From Paenibacillus lacisoli (lineage in GTDB: Bacteria; Bacillota; Bacilli; Paenibacillales; Paenibacillaceae), in assembly GCF_030580655.1 (NCBI RefSeq), contig NZ_JAUQTB010000002.1, forward strand, positions 558,001 through 622,000: a stretch of 64,000 bases of DNA. The letters run 5' to 3'. Position numbers and translations under genes: made by a program. The notes beneath the pieces were generated by a model. The model had not been told where the DNA came from. It did not search any database and was given only the letters and a program-made list of their open reading frames with translations. Shown here piece after piece: positions 42,979 to 52,558 of this stretch. Position 1 is the first letter of the stretch. Each line of letters starts with the position of its first letter.

Positions 42979-44218
42979 CTTGCAGTACTTGTTCTTCGAT
43001 GGAATACACCTTTACCTGACGCCCGATCTCATTCTCTTCAATAATAGGATCGTGAATCTCTTTCAGCATGGAGGCCAGTTCGGCAGCAGCCTGATGCGCA
43101 GCTGATTCAGCTTCGGCCGCCGTCGAGGCCGTCTGCCTGCCCCGCTCTTCCACATCCAGCACAGCGCTGAGCAGCTCCGCAAAAGTCCCGGTTCCTTCTT
43201 CCAGCTCTTGTGAGCTTTGCCCGATCGTATTCACGCTGGCAGAGCTGAGCTCCACGGTATGCCCGATATGTTCTCCAATCTGTTCCAGGAGACCGGATAT
43301 GCTCACCGAAAATTCCTTCGTCTGTCCGGCCAAACTGCGGACTTCTCCGGCAACAATCTGAAATCCCCTTCCATGTTCGCCGGCATGTGCAGCCTCGATT
43401 GAGGCATTAATTGCCAGAAGTGCGCTCTGATCAGCCAGCTCCTTGATCCGGACCGTCGTCTCTGAGACGGAACGTACATACTCCTCGAGCAGCTCCACAT
43501 GTTGATGCTGATCATGAAGCAGCTTCATAGCCTGCTCGAAAGCATCCAGCAGCTGCTTCAGCTTGTCCCTGCCTGTCACCGCCAGCTCACCCATGCGCTG
43601 CGCGGTTCCGGCCGCTGAATCTGTATCCCGGGTCACTTCGGCAGCCGATTGGCGGATGGATTTCAGATGCTCATAGCTGTGCCGGATCGCAAGATGGCGC
43701 TCTTGTTCAGCATACTGCTGGATATGCAGTGACATCTGCATGAGTTCCCGGATTGTAACGACTCCATACAGCTGACCTTGATCCAGGACAATCACAGCAT
43801 CATAGAACCGCTTGTCCTCCCTCTGCAGAGCAGCATCAATCATTCGGGAGGGATCATCTGCAGCATCCACAATGAGCGGCGTCATATCGGCGAACAGGGC
43901 CGCCTTCTTTTCATAGAACAAGTCAGCTGCAAATCGTCCGGCGAAATGCCGGTAGTATGTATCTTTCATGATCAGCCCATATCTGTTCTCACTCGCCTGA
44001 TGAATCACAACACAAGGAATATCCCCTTCACTGCGGAACAAATTCAGCAGTTCCCTGCAGGTCAGCTCCTGTTCAAGGCAGGGTATCTTTGTGCAATAAG
44101 ATACGATCTGAATCTCTTCAGGTCCGGTTTCAGGCACCGTCGATGTTTCTGCTTCTGTTGATTGTTCCACTGAAGTTTGCTTCTTTAGCTCCGGTTTGCT
44201 GCTGCTCACAGTTTCCAT
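42965..44218 (-). CDS. Soluble methyl-accepting chemotaxis-type protein with CBS-like input domain
   Basis: 417 residues, no membrane segments. Residues about 40-165 resemble the CBS-pair input domain often found before GGDEF domains (LTCRELLNLFRSEGDIPCVVI, DAVIVLDQGQLYGVVTIRELMQ). Residues about 180-400 form an MCP signalling coiled coil whose tip is LLAINASIEAAHAGEHGRGFQIVAGEVRSLA by position near 262-292, with I for the more usual L/A. Such cytosolic receptors signal to CheA or act in other sensory arrays. It is placed between phoP and pstB-phoU, but a terminator isolates it, so a phosphate link is only suggested by position. Confidence 0.85.
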   Translation of the reverse strand: METVSSSKPELKKQTSVEQSTEAETSTVPETGPEEIQIVSYCTKIPCLEQELTCRELLNLFRSEGDIPCVVIHQASENRYGLIMKDTYYRHFAGRFAADLFYEKKAALFADMTPLIVDAADDPSRMIDAALQREDKRFYDAVIVLDQGQLYGVVTIRELMQMSLHIQQYAEQERHLAIRHSYEHLKSIRQSAAEVTRDTDSAAGTAQRMGELAVTGRDKLKQLLDAFEQAMKLLHDQHQHVELLEEYVRSVSETTVRIKELADQSALLAINASIEAAHAGEHGRGFQIVAGEVRSLAGQTKEFSVSISGLLEQIGEHIGHTVELSSASVNTIGQSSQELEEGTGTFAELLSAVLDVEERGRQTASTAAEAESAAHQAAAELASMLKEIHDPIIEENEIGRQVKVYSIEEQVLQELVS

Positions 44219-44324
44219 TCCCCTTTACACGATAAGTTTACATGTGATGGAATAAGCATTTCGACCTATTCATCCTACTACAGACAGGCATAATGAATCT
44301 GCAGAAATATGTAAAATCTCATCA

Positions 44325-44362
44325 AAAAACTCCCTATCATTTATACTAAATGATGGGAGCCT
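44325..44362 (-). terminator. Terminator overlapping the end of phoP
   Basis: GGCTCCCATCATTT/AAATGATAGGGAG stem then TTTTTT on the minus strand; begins inside the last phoP codons. Confidence 0.9.
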
Positions 44363-45072
44363 TTTTTCTTGTTGACGACCAGCTTGTACCCTACCCCGCG
44401 GATAGAATCAATATGCACCGAGTCCGGATCGAGCTCCAGCTTTTTGCGCAGAGAGCTGACATGCACATCTACAGTACGCTGCCCTCCGATATAATCAAAT
44501 CCCCAAACTGCATTCATCAGATCATCTCGGGTCAGGACGACCCCTGGTTTGCGTGCCAGGTAGAGCAGCACTTCAAATTCTTTGGGGCGCAGATTAATTT
44601 GATGGCCACCCAGTATCACTTCGTATTTCTCCGGATAAATCTCAAGCTCACCCAGAATGATCTTGTTTCCGTCTTCTGCAGGAACGGGAACAGTCTCCTC
44701 CCCGCCTGATGTGCGGCGCAGGACTGCATCCACCCGGGCCAGCAGTTCGGATACGCCGAACGGTTTCGTTATATAGTCGTCTGCACCGGATTTGAGTCCC
44801 TGTACAACTTCTTCTTCTCCATTCTTCGCTGTCAAAATGATCGTTGGTGTCGTAATCCCCTGACTTCTCAGCTTACCGAGAATCTCCAGTCCGTTCATGC
44901 CTGGCAGCATCAAATCCAGCAGAATCAGGTCAAAACTCTGTGAAATAGCACGGTCGTAACCGGCTCCTCCATGGTCCTCTGCCGTTACTTCATACCCTTC
45001 CTGCGTGAGATTGTACGTAAGAAGTCTCGCCAATGTCGGTTCATCTTCGATTACGAGCAGTCGTTGTACCAT
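44341..45072 (-). CDS. phoP: Response regulator PhoP (OmpR family)
   Basis: 243 residues from ATG 45072 (GGAGAGGGG upstream; longer in-frame reading has no support). The receiver domain has acidic residues EDE, phospho-acceptor Asp in LILLDLMLPG, then T and K (ILTAK, TKPF). The C-terminal winged helix has LRPKEFEVLLYLARKPG and VDVHVSSLRKKLE. It activates or represses phosphate-starvation genes after phosphorylation by PhoR. It lies downstream of phoR, the reverse of B. subtilis, and has its own promoter with a Pho box pair, pointing to autoregulation. Confidence 0.92.
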   Translation of the reverse strand: MVQRLLVIEDEPTLARLLTYNLTQEGYEVTAEDHGGAGYDRAISQSFDLILLDLMLPGMNGLEILGKLRSQGITTPTIILTAKNGEEEVVQGLKSGADDYITKPFGVSELLARVDAVLRRTSGGEETVPVPAEDGNKIILGELEIYPEKYEVILGGHQINLRPKEFEVLLYLARKPGVVLTRDDLMNAVWGFDYIGGQRTVDVHVSSLRKKLELDPDSVHIDSIRGVGYKLVVNKKKGSHHLV

Positions 45073-45125
45073 TTGAATCCCCTCTCCTGTTCCACATGGC
45101 ATTGTAAACGCTACAGCCATAGATT

Positions 45126-45157
45126 ACTATATCATCCCAATGTTAACGGTGTGTAAA
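45126..45157 (-). promoter_or_regulatory. Autoregulated phoP promoter with Pho box
   Basis: TTTACA-CACCG-TTAACA (45157-45141) followed nine bases later by TATAGT (45131-45126), in the 112-bp gap between phoR and phoP. The pair fits the PhoP repeat pattern. Confidence 0.65.
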
Positions 45158-45184
45158 TACTTATAATTTATCAGCATTTTACTA

Positions 45185-46987
45185 TTAATATTCTTGCTCT
45201 TGAATGACCGGCAGCTCAATCGTAAAGGTTGTACCGATTCCCAGTTCACTCTCTACCGAAAGTGTTCCATGATGGAGTTCCACCAGATGCTTGACGATGG
45301 ACAGTCCCAATCCGGTACCGCCTGAGTTGCGTGAACGGCCCTTGTCCACCCGGTAAAAGCGCTCAAATATGCGCGGAAGATCTTTCTTAGGAATACCGAT
45401 GCCCGTATCACTTACTGCAAAGACGATCTTCTCTTCTTCATTCTCCCGCTGCAGTGTATACGCCTGCACACGGACCCGCCCTCCCTCCTGGGTGTAGCTA
45501 ATCCCATTAGACAGGAGGTTGATGAAGATCTGCCTCAGCTTGTCTTCATCGCCTTCGATGAACAGCTCGTCCGGCACCATCATTTCCAGGCTGATCTGCT
45601 TCTTCTCAGCCACCTTCTCCAGCGTTTCGCACAGCATCTCGAAGAACGACGAGAGATGCACTGGCGAACAATCTAATGGAGCGCGTTTGGATTCAATCTT
45701 GGAGAGCTCCAGAATATCGCCGATTAGGCGGTTCAGTCGGTCGCTTTCATCATAAATGATTTTGAGAAATGAACGCTCTGTTTCCTTATCATCCACACCG
45801 CCTCCAAGCAAGGTTTCCGCAAATCCCTTGACTGCTGCAATCGGTGTCTTCAGTTCATGGGACACATTGGCCACAAATTCACTGCGCATGGATTCCAGCC
45901 GGCGAATAGCCGTAACATCCTGCAGCAGGAAAAGCATTCCCCGGTACCTGCCGTCACTCTCGAACATCGGTACGCCATCCAGACGCAGCAGACGTTCCTC
46001 CGGCTGATAGACTTTGACCTCTTCATGGATGTGCTCACGGCTGCGGATACTCTCTTCCACTCTTTTAGTCAACTCGTAATGCCGTTTAAGCTCATGGTAG
46101 GGCTTGCCTGTAACACGCTGACTGCTGATGCTCAGCATACGCTCCGTTTCACGGTTGACCAACCCGATACACTCCTGCGCATCAATCATCAGAATCCCGC
46201 CCGTCATATTGGCCATGACGCTTTCCAGGAGATCCTCATTCTCCCGAATGGTCTTCATCTGTCCCTGCAGACTGTCTGCCATACCGTTAATGGCGTGTCC
46301 CAGCTGTCCCACTTCATCAGAACGCTGAAACTCAACCCGGGCATCATAATCCAGCTTCGAGATCCGGTTAGCTACCTTCGTAATATGCTCAAGCGGCAGC
46401 GTCATTCCGCGTGCAATACGGTAGCTGATCAGGGATGCGATGACGAAGAGCAGCAGCAGTCCGACGAACATGGCAAGCCAGCCGCGCTCTACTCCTGCCT
46501 GAACAGCATCCAGACTCATGGACAATCGGACATAACCGTCAAATCCTTCAACATGCACAGGGAGAGCAACATACAGCATATTGGTACCCAAAGTCGCACT
46601 GTGGCGTATTGACCTTCCGATTCCTTCAGCAGCCGCTGAACGTATTTCTTCCCGGTCAGCATGATTATCCATATGGCTCTGATCACTTTCCGAATCACCG
46701 ATTACGTCACCATTCTTCAGGATAAACGTTACCCGTGAGTCAATCTGGGCAGCGATCTCGCGAGCTTTGGATGAATAATAGGCGTCGACAGTGCGTGAAT
46801 CAGGCTCCGAAGCGGGCTGGAAATGAAACGTATTCTCCAGCAGCTTGATTTCCCGGGCCATATTTTCCTCCAGGGCATCAATGTGAGATTCCTTGTACAA
46901 ATACCCCATGATCATCGCTGCTGCCAGCACAGACAGGCCGATCAGCAGCAGCATGGTGGCGGTTAAACGGACACGAAAAGGCTTCAT
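45185..46987 (-). CDS. phoR: Sensor histidine kinase PhoR
   Basis: 600 residues from ATG 46987 (AAGGAAGAG upstream). A first membrane helix (about 10-30), an extracytoplasmic domain (about 31-165), a second helix (about 170-190), HAMP (to about 245), PAS (250-360), HisKA with His in FVANVSHELKTPIAAVKGF, and HATPase with N, D and G boxes (LLSNGISYTQEGG, VSDTGIGIP, GTGLGLSIV). It phosphorylates PhoP when phosphate is scarce. No Pho box was seen directly upstream of this gene. It precedes phoP on the same strand. Confidence 0.93.
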   Translation of the reverse strand: MKPFRVRLTATMLLLIGLSVLAAAMIMGYLYKESHIDALEENMAREIKLLENTFHFQPASEPDSRTVDAYYSSKAREIAAQIDSRVTFILKNGDVIGDSESDQSHMDNHADREEIRSAAAEGIGRSIRHSATLGTNMLYVALPVHVEGFDGYVRLSMSLDAVQAGVERGWLAMFVGLLLLFVIASLISYRIARGMTLPLEHITKVANRISKLDYDARVEFQRSDEVGQLGHAINGMADSLQGQMKTIRENEDLLESVMANMTGGILMIDAQECIGLVNRETERMLSISSQRVTGKPYHELKRHYELTKRVEESIRSREHIHEEVKVYQPEERLLRLDGVPMFESDGRYRGMLFLLQDVTAIRRLESMRSEFVANVSHELKTPIAAVKGFAETLLGGGVDDKETERSFLKIIYDESDRLNRLIGDILELSKIESKRAPLDCSPVHLSSFFEMLCETLEKVAEKKQISLEMMVPDELFIEGDEDKLRQIFINLLSNGISYTQEGGRVRVQAYTLQRENEEEKIVFAVSDTGIGIPKKDLPRIFERFYRVDKGRSRNSGGTGLGLSIVKHLVELHHGTLSVESELGIGTTFTIELPVIQEQEY

Positions 46988-47117
46988 CAATCTCTTCCTT
47001 CGTAATTTACTGGGTTCATTGGTACATTAAGTCTATAACCGAAGCATACGACACCCTGCAGCAGGATTCAAGACATATCCCTACTCCTGTCGTTATCCGA
47101 GATCTTTCAGGGCATGT

Positions 47118-47162
47118 CAAAAAGCCGTACATCCCCCATTGCTGGGGAGATGTACGGCTTTA
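47118..47162 (-). terminator. Terminator of the SDR gene
   Basis: AAAGCCGTACATC.CCC/GGG.GATGTACGGCTTTTT, a very long stem with T run on the minus strand. Confidence 0.92.
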
Positions 47163-47193
47163 ACTTGTACTGTGACAAGACGGTTCACCTAAC

Positions 47194-48063
47194 TTAACCG
47201 TTTACGACTTCGCCGCCGTTAATATGGATAACCTGACCCGATACGTAGGAGGAGTCTTCGCTTGCCAGGTAAACATAGGCAGGCGCAAGCTCTTCCGGCT
47301 GACCCGGACGTTTCATCGGCTGAGTTGCCCCAAACTCACTGACCTTCTTCTCATCAAATGTAGATGGAATCAGCGGTGTCCAGATCGGACCCGGCGCAAC
47401 CGCGTTCACGCGGATCCCTTTCTCAGCCAGGTTCATGGACAGCGAACGCGTGAACGCAGTGATGGCCCCCTTGGTCGATGAGTAATCCAGCAGTTGCGGG
47501 CTGCCTCTATAAGCAGTGATAGATGTCGTATTAATAATCGTGCTGCCCTTCTGAAGGAGCGGCAGTGCTGCCTTGGTCAGGAAGAACATACCGAAAATAT
47601 TCGTCCGGAATGTACGCTCCAGCTGCTCCTCGGTAATATCTTCAATGCTTTCCTGCGGATGCTGCTCAGCTGCGTTATTTACAACAATATCCAGCTTCCC
47701 GAGGTTCTCGGCCGTCTGGCGGACCGCATCTTTAGCAAAGGATTCCTGACCGATATCACCGGGGATCAGGATACATTTGCGGCCTTCCTGCTCAACCTGA
47801 CGCTGGGTCTCCTTTGCATCCTCATGTTCATTCAGGTATACAATGGCAACGTCTGCACCCTCTTTGGCGAAAGTGACGGCCACGGCGCGGCCAATCCCGC
47901 TGTCGCCTCCTGTAATGAGAGCAACCTTGCCCAGCAGCTTGCCTGCTGCTTTGTAGACCGGTGATTCAAACTCTGGCAGCGGATTCATCTGGGACTCAAT
48001 ACCCGGCTGCTTGTCCTGCTGTTGTGGTGGTAATGTCTGCTTGCTTTCTCCATTTGAAGACAT
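47194..48063 (-). CDS. SDR-family oxidoreductase (general stress protein 39-like)
   Basis: 289 residues. A hydrophilic N-terminal tail of 40 residues is followed by a classical short-chain dehydrogenase: cofactor motif TGGDSGIG, NNAAEQH (the NNAA variant), catalytic Ser in NTTSITAYRG, and YSSTK (YxxxK). The tail and the sequence around PEFESPVYKAAGKL match the YdaD/YhdF/GSP39 subgroup. It would reduce or oxidise an aldehyde, ketone or alcohol with NAD(P); substrate unknown. GAAAGGAG lies eight bases before the ATG. Confidence 0.9.
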   Translation of the reverse strand: MSSNGESKQTLPPQQQDKQPGIESQMNPLPEFESPVYKAAGKLLGKVALITGGDSGIGRAVAVTFAKEGADVAIVYLNEHEDAKETQRQVEQEGRKCILIPGDIGQESFAKDAVRQTAENLGKLDIVVNNAAEQHPQESIEDITEEQLERTFRTNIFGMFFLTKAALPLLQKGSTIINTTSITAYRGSPQLLDYSSTKGAITAFTRSLSMNLAEKGIRVNAVAPGPIWTPLIPSTFDEKKVSEFGATQPMKRPGQPEELAPAYVYLASEDSSYVSGQVIHINGGEVVNG

Positions 48064-48365
48064 GATTCATTTCTCCTTTCAGGGATCATGGGTCATCGTC
48101 CATTCCTTGGTTAGGATGGCTTCAGCAAGGCGCAATTAACCCCGCATTTTGCATCAGTTTCCAAACTTGATGTCTGCCGAGACAAAATACTTACCAATCA
48201 GCTGTTAAGGCTGTGCGCCTTCTCGATAAGTTCATTACCACAATTCAGGACCATCCAAACGATAATCCCGAAAAGCAGGGCATTGAATCTCTCCGCTCGT
48301 CAAGTACAGCAAAAAAGCCGCAGTCCCAGAAGGAACCGCCGCTTCTCTGCATCGAAATATGAAAC
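48064..48365. other. Intergenic region between SDR and DUF2269-like gene
   Basis: 302 bp. It holds the ribosome site of the SDR gene and, at 48311-48344, a GC-rich stem with T run on the minus strand (GGCGGTTCC/GGGACTGC then GGCTTTTTT), the likely terminator of the membrane-protein gene. Nothing else is recognised. Confidence 0.6.
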
Positions 48366-48794
48366 TTAAATAATGTGCCGGTACACCATGAAAAACAGAA
48401 TTAAAAGCAGGCAGATTGCGAGCAGACTGCTCATACCGCGAAGGCGGCCTACCTCAGCTGCTGCACTGCCGCTGCGAATTGCAGTGATAGCTGTGCGCAG
48501 AGGCTTACCCATCATGCCGCCAATAGCCGCAATCGCCAGAAACAGAATAAACACGACGATCATCCAGGCTACCGAATAATTTCCTTCACTGATCAGATAG
48601 CCGCCCGTCAGCAGCTGGATCACCAGCCCGATTTGAGCATAGCGATTCAAAGTGCCGATCGCAGACAAAGTTCCTTCCTTTGCACCGTTAGACAAACTTC
48701 CGATTTTGCCTACCACGAAAGGTACTACCAAATAGAATCCCATTGCTACCGCACCAATGATATGAAGAAATAACACAAGTCTTGCCACGTCCAT
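48366..48794 (-). CDS. Small integral membrane protein (DUF2269-like)
   Basis: 142 residues from ATG 48794 (AAGGAGG eleven bases upstream), with four hydrophobic helices. A His in the first helix region (LFLHIIGAVAMGF) and a conserved-looking layout recall DUF2269/CopD-like membrane proteins. No catalytic motif. Function unknown; it stands alone between the SDR gene and mdh. Confidence 0.7.
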   Translation of the reverse strand: MDVARLVLFLHIIGAVAMGFYLVVPFVVGKIGSLSNGAKEGTLSAIGTLNRYAQIGLVIQLLTGGYLISEGNYSVAWMIVVFILFLAIAAIGGMMGKPLRTAITAIRSGSAAAEVGRLRGMSSLLAICLLLILFFMVYRHII

Positions 48795-48854
48795 GGTTGT
48801 CAGCGCCTCCTTATTCCAGGTTATGTACAAGTCTATTATAGTCAGCAGCAGCTA

Positions 48855-48896
48855 GAATTAAAAGGAATCCCGGGCCTAAGCCCGGGATTCTTTTTA
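48855..48896 (-). terminator. Terminator of the mdh transcript
   Basis: GAATCCCGGGC-CTAA-GCCCGGGATTC with A/T runs on both sides. Confidence 0.9.
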
Positions 48897-48921
48897 ATTT
48901 CTCGTATGAATAGATCAATAA

Positions 48922-49863
48922 TTACACATTAACGACCTTGGTCACATGACGGACAGATTCTGCAGACTTGTCGAGAGCCGCTTTTTCCTCTGCCGTCAGT
49001 TCCAGTTCGAATATCTTCTCAATTCCATCGCCGCCCAGCAGCGCCGGTACGCCGAGGAACAGGTCGTCATAGCCGTACTCGCCTTCCAGATAGGCGATCA
49101 CCGGAATGATACGTTTCTTATCCTTCAGGATCGCCTCCGTCATCTGAACCAGAGATGCAGCCGGAGCATAATAAGCGCTGCCATTGCCAAGCAGGTTGAC
49201 GATTTCGCCGCCGCCGACCCGTGTACGTTGAACAATGGATTCAATACGCTCGGCCGGGATCAAGGTTTCAATCGGAATGCCTCCCACACTGGAATAGCGC
49301 ACAAGCGGTACCATATCGTCACCATGTCCACCCAGCACGAAGCCGCGAACATCCTCCACCGATACATTCAGCTCTTCTGCAATGAATGCACAGTAACGGG
49401 CCGTATCCAGCACACCGGATTGACCGATGACACGATTTTTAGGAAAACCGAGACTCTGGAATGCCGCGTACGTCATAGCATCCACCGGGTTGGAGAGAAT
49501 GATTACGATGGAATCCGGACAATACCGGACGATATTCTCGCATACGGACTTTACGATCCCCGCATTCGTATTCACCAGATCATCCCGGCTCATTCCCGGT
49601 TTGCGGGCAATGCCTGCGGTAATGATCACGATGTCTGAACCTGCTGCCTCTTCATAGTTCGATGTACCGATAATTTTGCTGTCAAAGCCTTGTACCGGAC
49701 TTGCCTCGAACATGTCGAGCGCCTTCCCCTTGGTCGGGTTCTCCAGCTGCGGAATATCAAGCAAAACGACGTCACCAAGCTCTTTTTGCGCCAGCATCAG
49801 GGCCGTTGTAGCACCGGTAAAACCGGCACCCACGACGGTAATTTTTCTGCGTTTGATCGTCAC
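48922..49863 (-). CDS. mdh: Malate dehydrogenase
   Basis: 313 residues starting at GTG 49863, with AAAGGAGG seven bases upstream; an earlier start would lie within icd. GAGFTGAT nucleotide loop, NAD-selective Asp in VVLLDIP, active-site loop [11 protein letters not shown] and catalytic His in [10 protein letters not shown] define the lactate-dehydrogenase-like bacterial MDH group. It oxidises malate to oxaloacetate. It follows icd by 13 bp, forming the citZ-icd-mdh TCA cluster known from Bacillus. Confidence 0.97.
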   Translation of the reverse strand: MTIKRRKITVVGAGFTGATTALMLAQKELGDVVLLDIPQLENPTKGKALDMFEASPVQGFDSKIIGTSNYEEAAGSDIVIITAGIARKPGMSRDDLVNTNAGIVKSVCENIVRYCPDSIVIILSNPVDAMTYAAFQSLGFPKNRVIGQSGVLDTARYCAFIAEELNVSVEDVRGFVLGGHGDDMVPLVRYSSVGGIPIETLIPAERIESIVQRTRVGGGEIVNLLGNGSAYYAPAASLVQMTEAILKDKKRIIPVIAYLEGEYGYDDLFLGVPALLGGDGIEKIFELELTAEEKAALDKSAESVRHVTKVVNV

Positions 49864-49876
49864 GATAGTCCTCCTT

Positions 49877-51172
49877 TTACAGGTTGCGGATGATTTCGTC
49901 AGCAAACTCAGAGCACTTCACTTGGGTAGCGCCTTCCATCAGACGAGCAAAGTCGTAGGTTACCGTTTTGTTGTTGATCGACGTCTCCATGCCTTTGTAG
50001 ATCAGGTCAGCCGCTTCCTGCCAGCCCAGGTGCTCCAGCAGCATTACGCCGGACAGGATCACAGATCCCGGGTTAACAACGTCCTTGTCTGCATACTTAG
50101 GAGCTGTACCGTGTGTTGCCTCGAAGATCGCATGACCCGTTACATAGTTGATATTTGCACCAGGTGCAATACCGATACCGCCAACCTGTGCAGCCAGGGC
50201 ATCAGACAGGTAGTCACCGTTCAGGTTCAGTGTAGCGATCACATCAAACTCAGCCGGACGCGTCAGAACCTGCTGCAGAGCGATGTCCGCAATCGCATCC
50301 TTGATGATGATTTTGCCAGCATCTTCCGCCGCTTTTTGAGCCGCGTTTGCAGCATCTGTGCCTTCTTTTTCTTTGATAACATCGTATTGTGCCCACGTGA
50401 ACACTTTGTCGCCGAATTCCTGTTCAGCCACTTCGTAACCCCAGTTTTTGAACGCGCCTTCCGTGAACTTCATGATGTTGCCTTTGTGTACCAGGGTAAC
50501 GCTCTTACGTTCATGCTTGATCGCATACTCCACGGCTGCGCGTACCAGACGCTTGGATCCTTCGGAGGATACTGGCTTGATACCGATACCCGAAGTTTCA
50601 GGGAAACGGATTTTGTTTGCACCCATTTCATCTTGAAGGAATTTGATTACTTTCTTAACCGCTTCGGAACCTTCCTGGTATTCAATACCAGCGTAGATAT
50701 CTTCCGTATTCTCACGGAAAATAACCATGTCCACGAGATCCGGACGTTTAACCGGGGATGGCACGCCGTCAAAATAACGCACAGGACGCAGGCAGACGTA
50801 CAGGTCCAGCTCTTGACGCAGAGCCACGTTCAAGGAACGGATCCCGCCGCCGATAGGTGTTGTCAGTGGTCCTTTAATGGCTACGATATACTCACGGATG
50901 GCTTCCAGTGTATCGTTCGGCAGCCACTCTCCATATGTATCGAAAGCTTTTTCACCGGCAAATACTTCATACCAGGCAATCTTCTTGGAACCGCCGTAAG
51001 CTTTTTCTACTGCTGCATCCAGCACACGCTTGGAAGCTTTCCAGATATCACGGCCGGTACCGTCGCCTTCAATAAAAGGAATTACCGGATGGTCAGGCAC
51101 CTGCAGTTTGCCGTTGTCGATTGTAATTTTGTCGCCCTCTGTAGGTAGTGCATATTTTTCCAATTTGAACAT
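49877..51172 (-). CDS. icd: Isocitrate dehydrogenase (NADP)
   Basis: 431 residues. The phosphorylation/substrate loop is near [22 protein letters not shown] (positions about 118-140), and metal ligands lie in [17 protein letters not shown]. The NADP pocket region is [18 protein letters not shown]. It decarboxylates isocitrate to 2-oxoglutarate with NADP. GAGGAGG lies about ten bases before the ATG. It lies between citZ (119 bp upstream, with a stem-loop in the gap) and mdh. Confidence 0.97.
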   Translation of the reverse strand: MFKLEKYALPTEGDKITIDNGKLQVPDHPVIPFIEGDGTGRDIWKASKRVLDAAVEKAYGGSKKIAWYEVFAGEKAFDTYGEWLPNDTLEAIREYIVAIKGPLTTPIGGGIRSLNVALRQELDLYVCLRPVRYFDGVPSPVKRPDLVDMVIFRENTEDIYAGIEYQEGSEAVKKVIKFLQDEMGANKIRFPETSGIGIKPVSSEGSKRLVRAAVEYAIKHERKSVTLVHKGNIMKFTEGAFKNWGYEVAEQEFGDKVFTWAQYDVIKEKEGTDAANAAQKAAEDAGKIIIKDAIADIALQQVLTRPAEFDVIATLNLNGDYLSDALAAQVGGIGIAPGANINYVTGHAIFEATHGTAPKYADKDVVNPGSVILSGVMLLEHLGWQEAADLIYKGMETSINNKTVTYDFARLMEGATQVKCSEFADEIIRNL

Positions 51173-51229
51173 AATGATTGTTTCCTCCTCGTCAAAATAT
51201 GATTCGTCCTGCCAAGCTCTCTTCTTGCC

Positions 51230-51260
51230 GGGGAGTCACTGATCCTATATCAGGCTCCCC
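51230..51260. repeat. Stem-loop between citZ and icd
   Basis: GGGGAG (51230-51235) pairs with CTCCCC (51255-51260), with CTGAT/ATCAG inside. No T run follows on the minus strand, so it may be an RNA-processing or stabilising hairpin rather than a full terminator. Confidence 0.6.
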
Positions 51261-51291
51261 CTATTCTATTGTAACTTATTTTATCTATCTG

Positions 51292-52404
51292 TCACCGCAG
51301 ATCGACAGGAATATATCTTTGGTTGGCTGGACCTGTATATTCAGCACGCGGGCGAATGATCCGGTTATTCTCGTATTGCTCCAGAATATGGGCCGTCCAG
51401 CCGGATACGCGGCTGATGGCAAAAATCGGGGTGAAAACCTCACGCTCGATGCCCAGCTGGGTGTAAACAGAAGCGGAATAGAAGTCCACGTTCGGCTTCA
51501 GACCCTTCTGGCCAGTGACAAGCTCTTCGATCCGTACGGACATATCATACATGCTCGTATCATTATTCAGCTCACACAGCTCGCGGGACATCTTCTGCAG
51601 ATGTTTGGCACGCGGGTCGCCGTTTTTGTATACCCGGTGGCCGAAGCCCATAATTTTATCACGGTTATCCAGCTTCTTCTGAATATAGCCGTCAGTCTCA
51701 TCCAGGGAACCAATCTCATAAAGCATATTGGCAACCGCCTCGTTGGCTCCGCCATGCAGCGGTCCTTTAAGGGCGCCGATGGCTGATGTGACGCCTGAAT
51801 AAATATCAGATAATGTAGCAACCGTTACGCGTGCGGCGAATGTAGAGGCATTCAGCTCGTGGTCTGCATGCAGCACCAGGGCTTGGTTAAACGCTTTCAC
51901 AGCAATCTCTTCAGGAGCCTCGCCAGTCAACATGTACAGGAAATTCTCAGCGATGGATACGCCTTCTTTGGGTGCAACCGGTTCCTGCCCTGACTTGATG
52001 CGGGCAATCGCCGCTACAATGCTCGGGAGCTGTGCCTGCAGCAGGACAGCCTTGCGCTCGTTGGCTTCGCGGGACATATCATCCGCCTCCGGATCATACA
52101 GGGCCAGACTGGAGACAGCGGAACGCAGAGCCGCCATCGTGTTCATTTCCTTCGGATACAGTTTCATTTGGGAAATTAATCCATCCGGCAGTTTGGCACT
52201 GTCCGACAGCTGCTTGTGAAGCTGATCCAGCTGTTCCCGGTTCGGGAGGCTTCCGTGCCAGAGCAGATAAGCTACTTCTTCAAATTCCGCCTGTTCGGCA
52301 AGATCGTCGATGTTATAGCCGCGATATGTAAGAACGCCGTCGATGATGGAACTGATGGAAGATTCGGCTGCAACAATGCCTTCAAGACCTTTCGTTGCTG
52401 TCAT
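51292..52404 (-). CDS. citZ: Citrate synthase
   Basis: 370 residues with catalytic His in GPLHGGANE, the MGFGHRVYKNGDPR segment with its active-site His, and the DFYSASVY segment with its active-site Asp. It condenses acetyl-CoA and oxaloacetate and is the first gene of citZ-icd-mdh. AAAGGAG lies about nine bases before the ATG. A sigma-A-like promoter and a near-consensus catabolite-response element lie upstream, consistent with CcpA control known for this gene in Bacillus. Confidence 0.97.
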   Translation of the reverse strand: MTATKGLEGIVAAESSISSIIDGVLTYRGYNIDDLAEQAEFEEVAYLLWHGSLPNREQLDQLHKQLSDSAKLPDGLISQMKLYPKEMNTMAALRSAVSSLALYDPEADDMSREANERKAVLLQAQLPSIVAAIARIKSGQEPVAPKEGVSIAENFLYMLTGEAPEEIAVKAFNQALVLHADHELNASTFAARVTVATLSDIYSGVTSAIGALKGPLHGGANEAVANMLYEIGSLDETDGYIQKKLDNRDKIMGFGHRVYKNGDPRAKHLQKMSRELCELNNDTSMYDMSVRIEELVTGQKGLKPNVDFYSASVYTQLGIEREVFTPIFAISRVSGWTAHILEQYENNRIIRPRAEYTGPANQRYIPVDLR

Positions 52405-52447
52405 AGTTACATCTCTCCTTTAAAAGTCAATGGGTACGGACTAGCAA

Positions 52448-52461
52448 TGTAAACCGTTTCA
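52448..52461. promoter_or_regulatory. Candidate cre (CcpA) site of citZ
   Basis: TGTAAACCGTTTCA matches the cre pattern TGTAANCGNTNWCA except one central base. It sits between the citZ promoter and the start codon, where CcpA would block transcription. Confidence 0.5.
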
Positions 52462-52529
52462 ATAGCGCCAATATAAAAAGAGAAATCTGGACAAGCTAAC
52501 GTATGATGTCAATAGTAAAGCCTTCTCTC

Positions 52530-52558
52530 ACTATACTGGATTTTGTCGTTTATGTGAA
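52530..52558 (-). promoter_or_regulatory. Candidate sigma-A promoter of citZ
   Basis: TTCACA (52558-52553), 17 bases, TATAGT (52535-52530), giving a 5' leader of about 120 bases. Confidence 0.5.

Noticed and set aside
44219..44240. Pho box before the CBS-MCP gene (two TTTACA on the plus strand)
   Set aside because: The repeats are spaced 13 bp start to start and point away from the gene, not the 11-bp phase of PhoP sites.
49676..51148. 490-codon open frame on the plus strand
   Set aside because: Antisense to icd and mdh, which have full family motifs; no ribosome site and low-complexity composition typical of a shadow frame.
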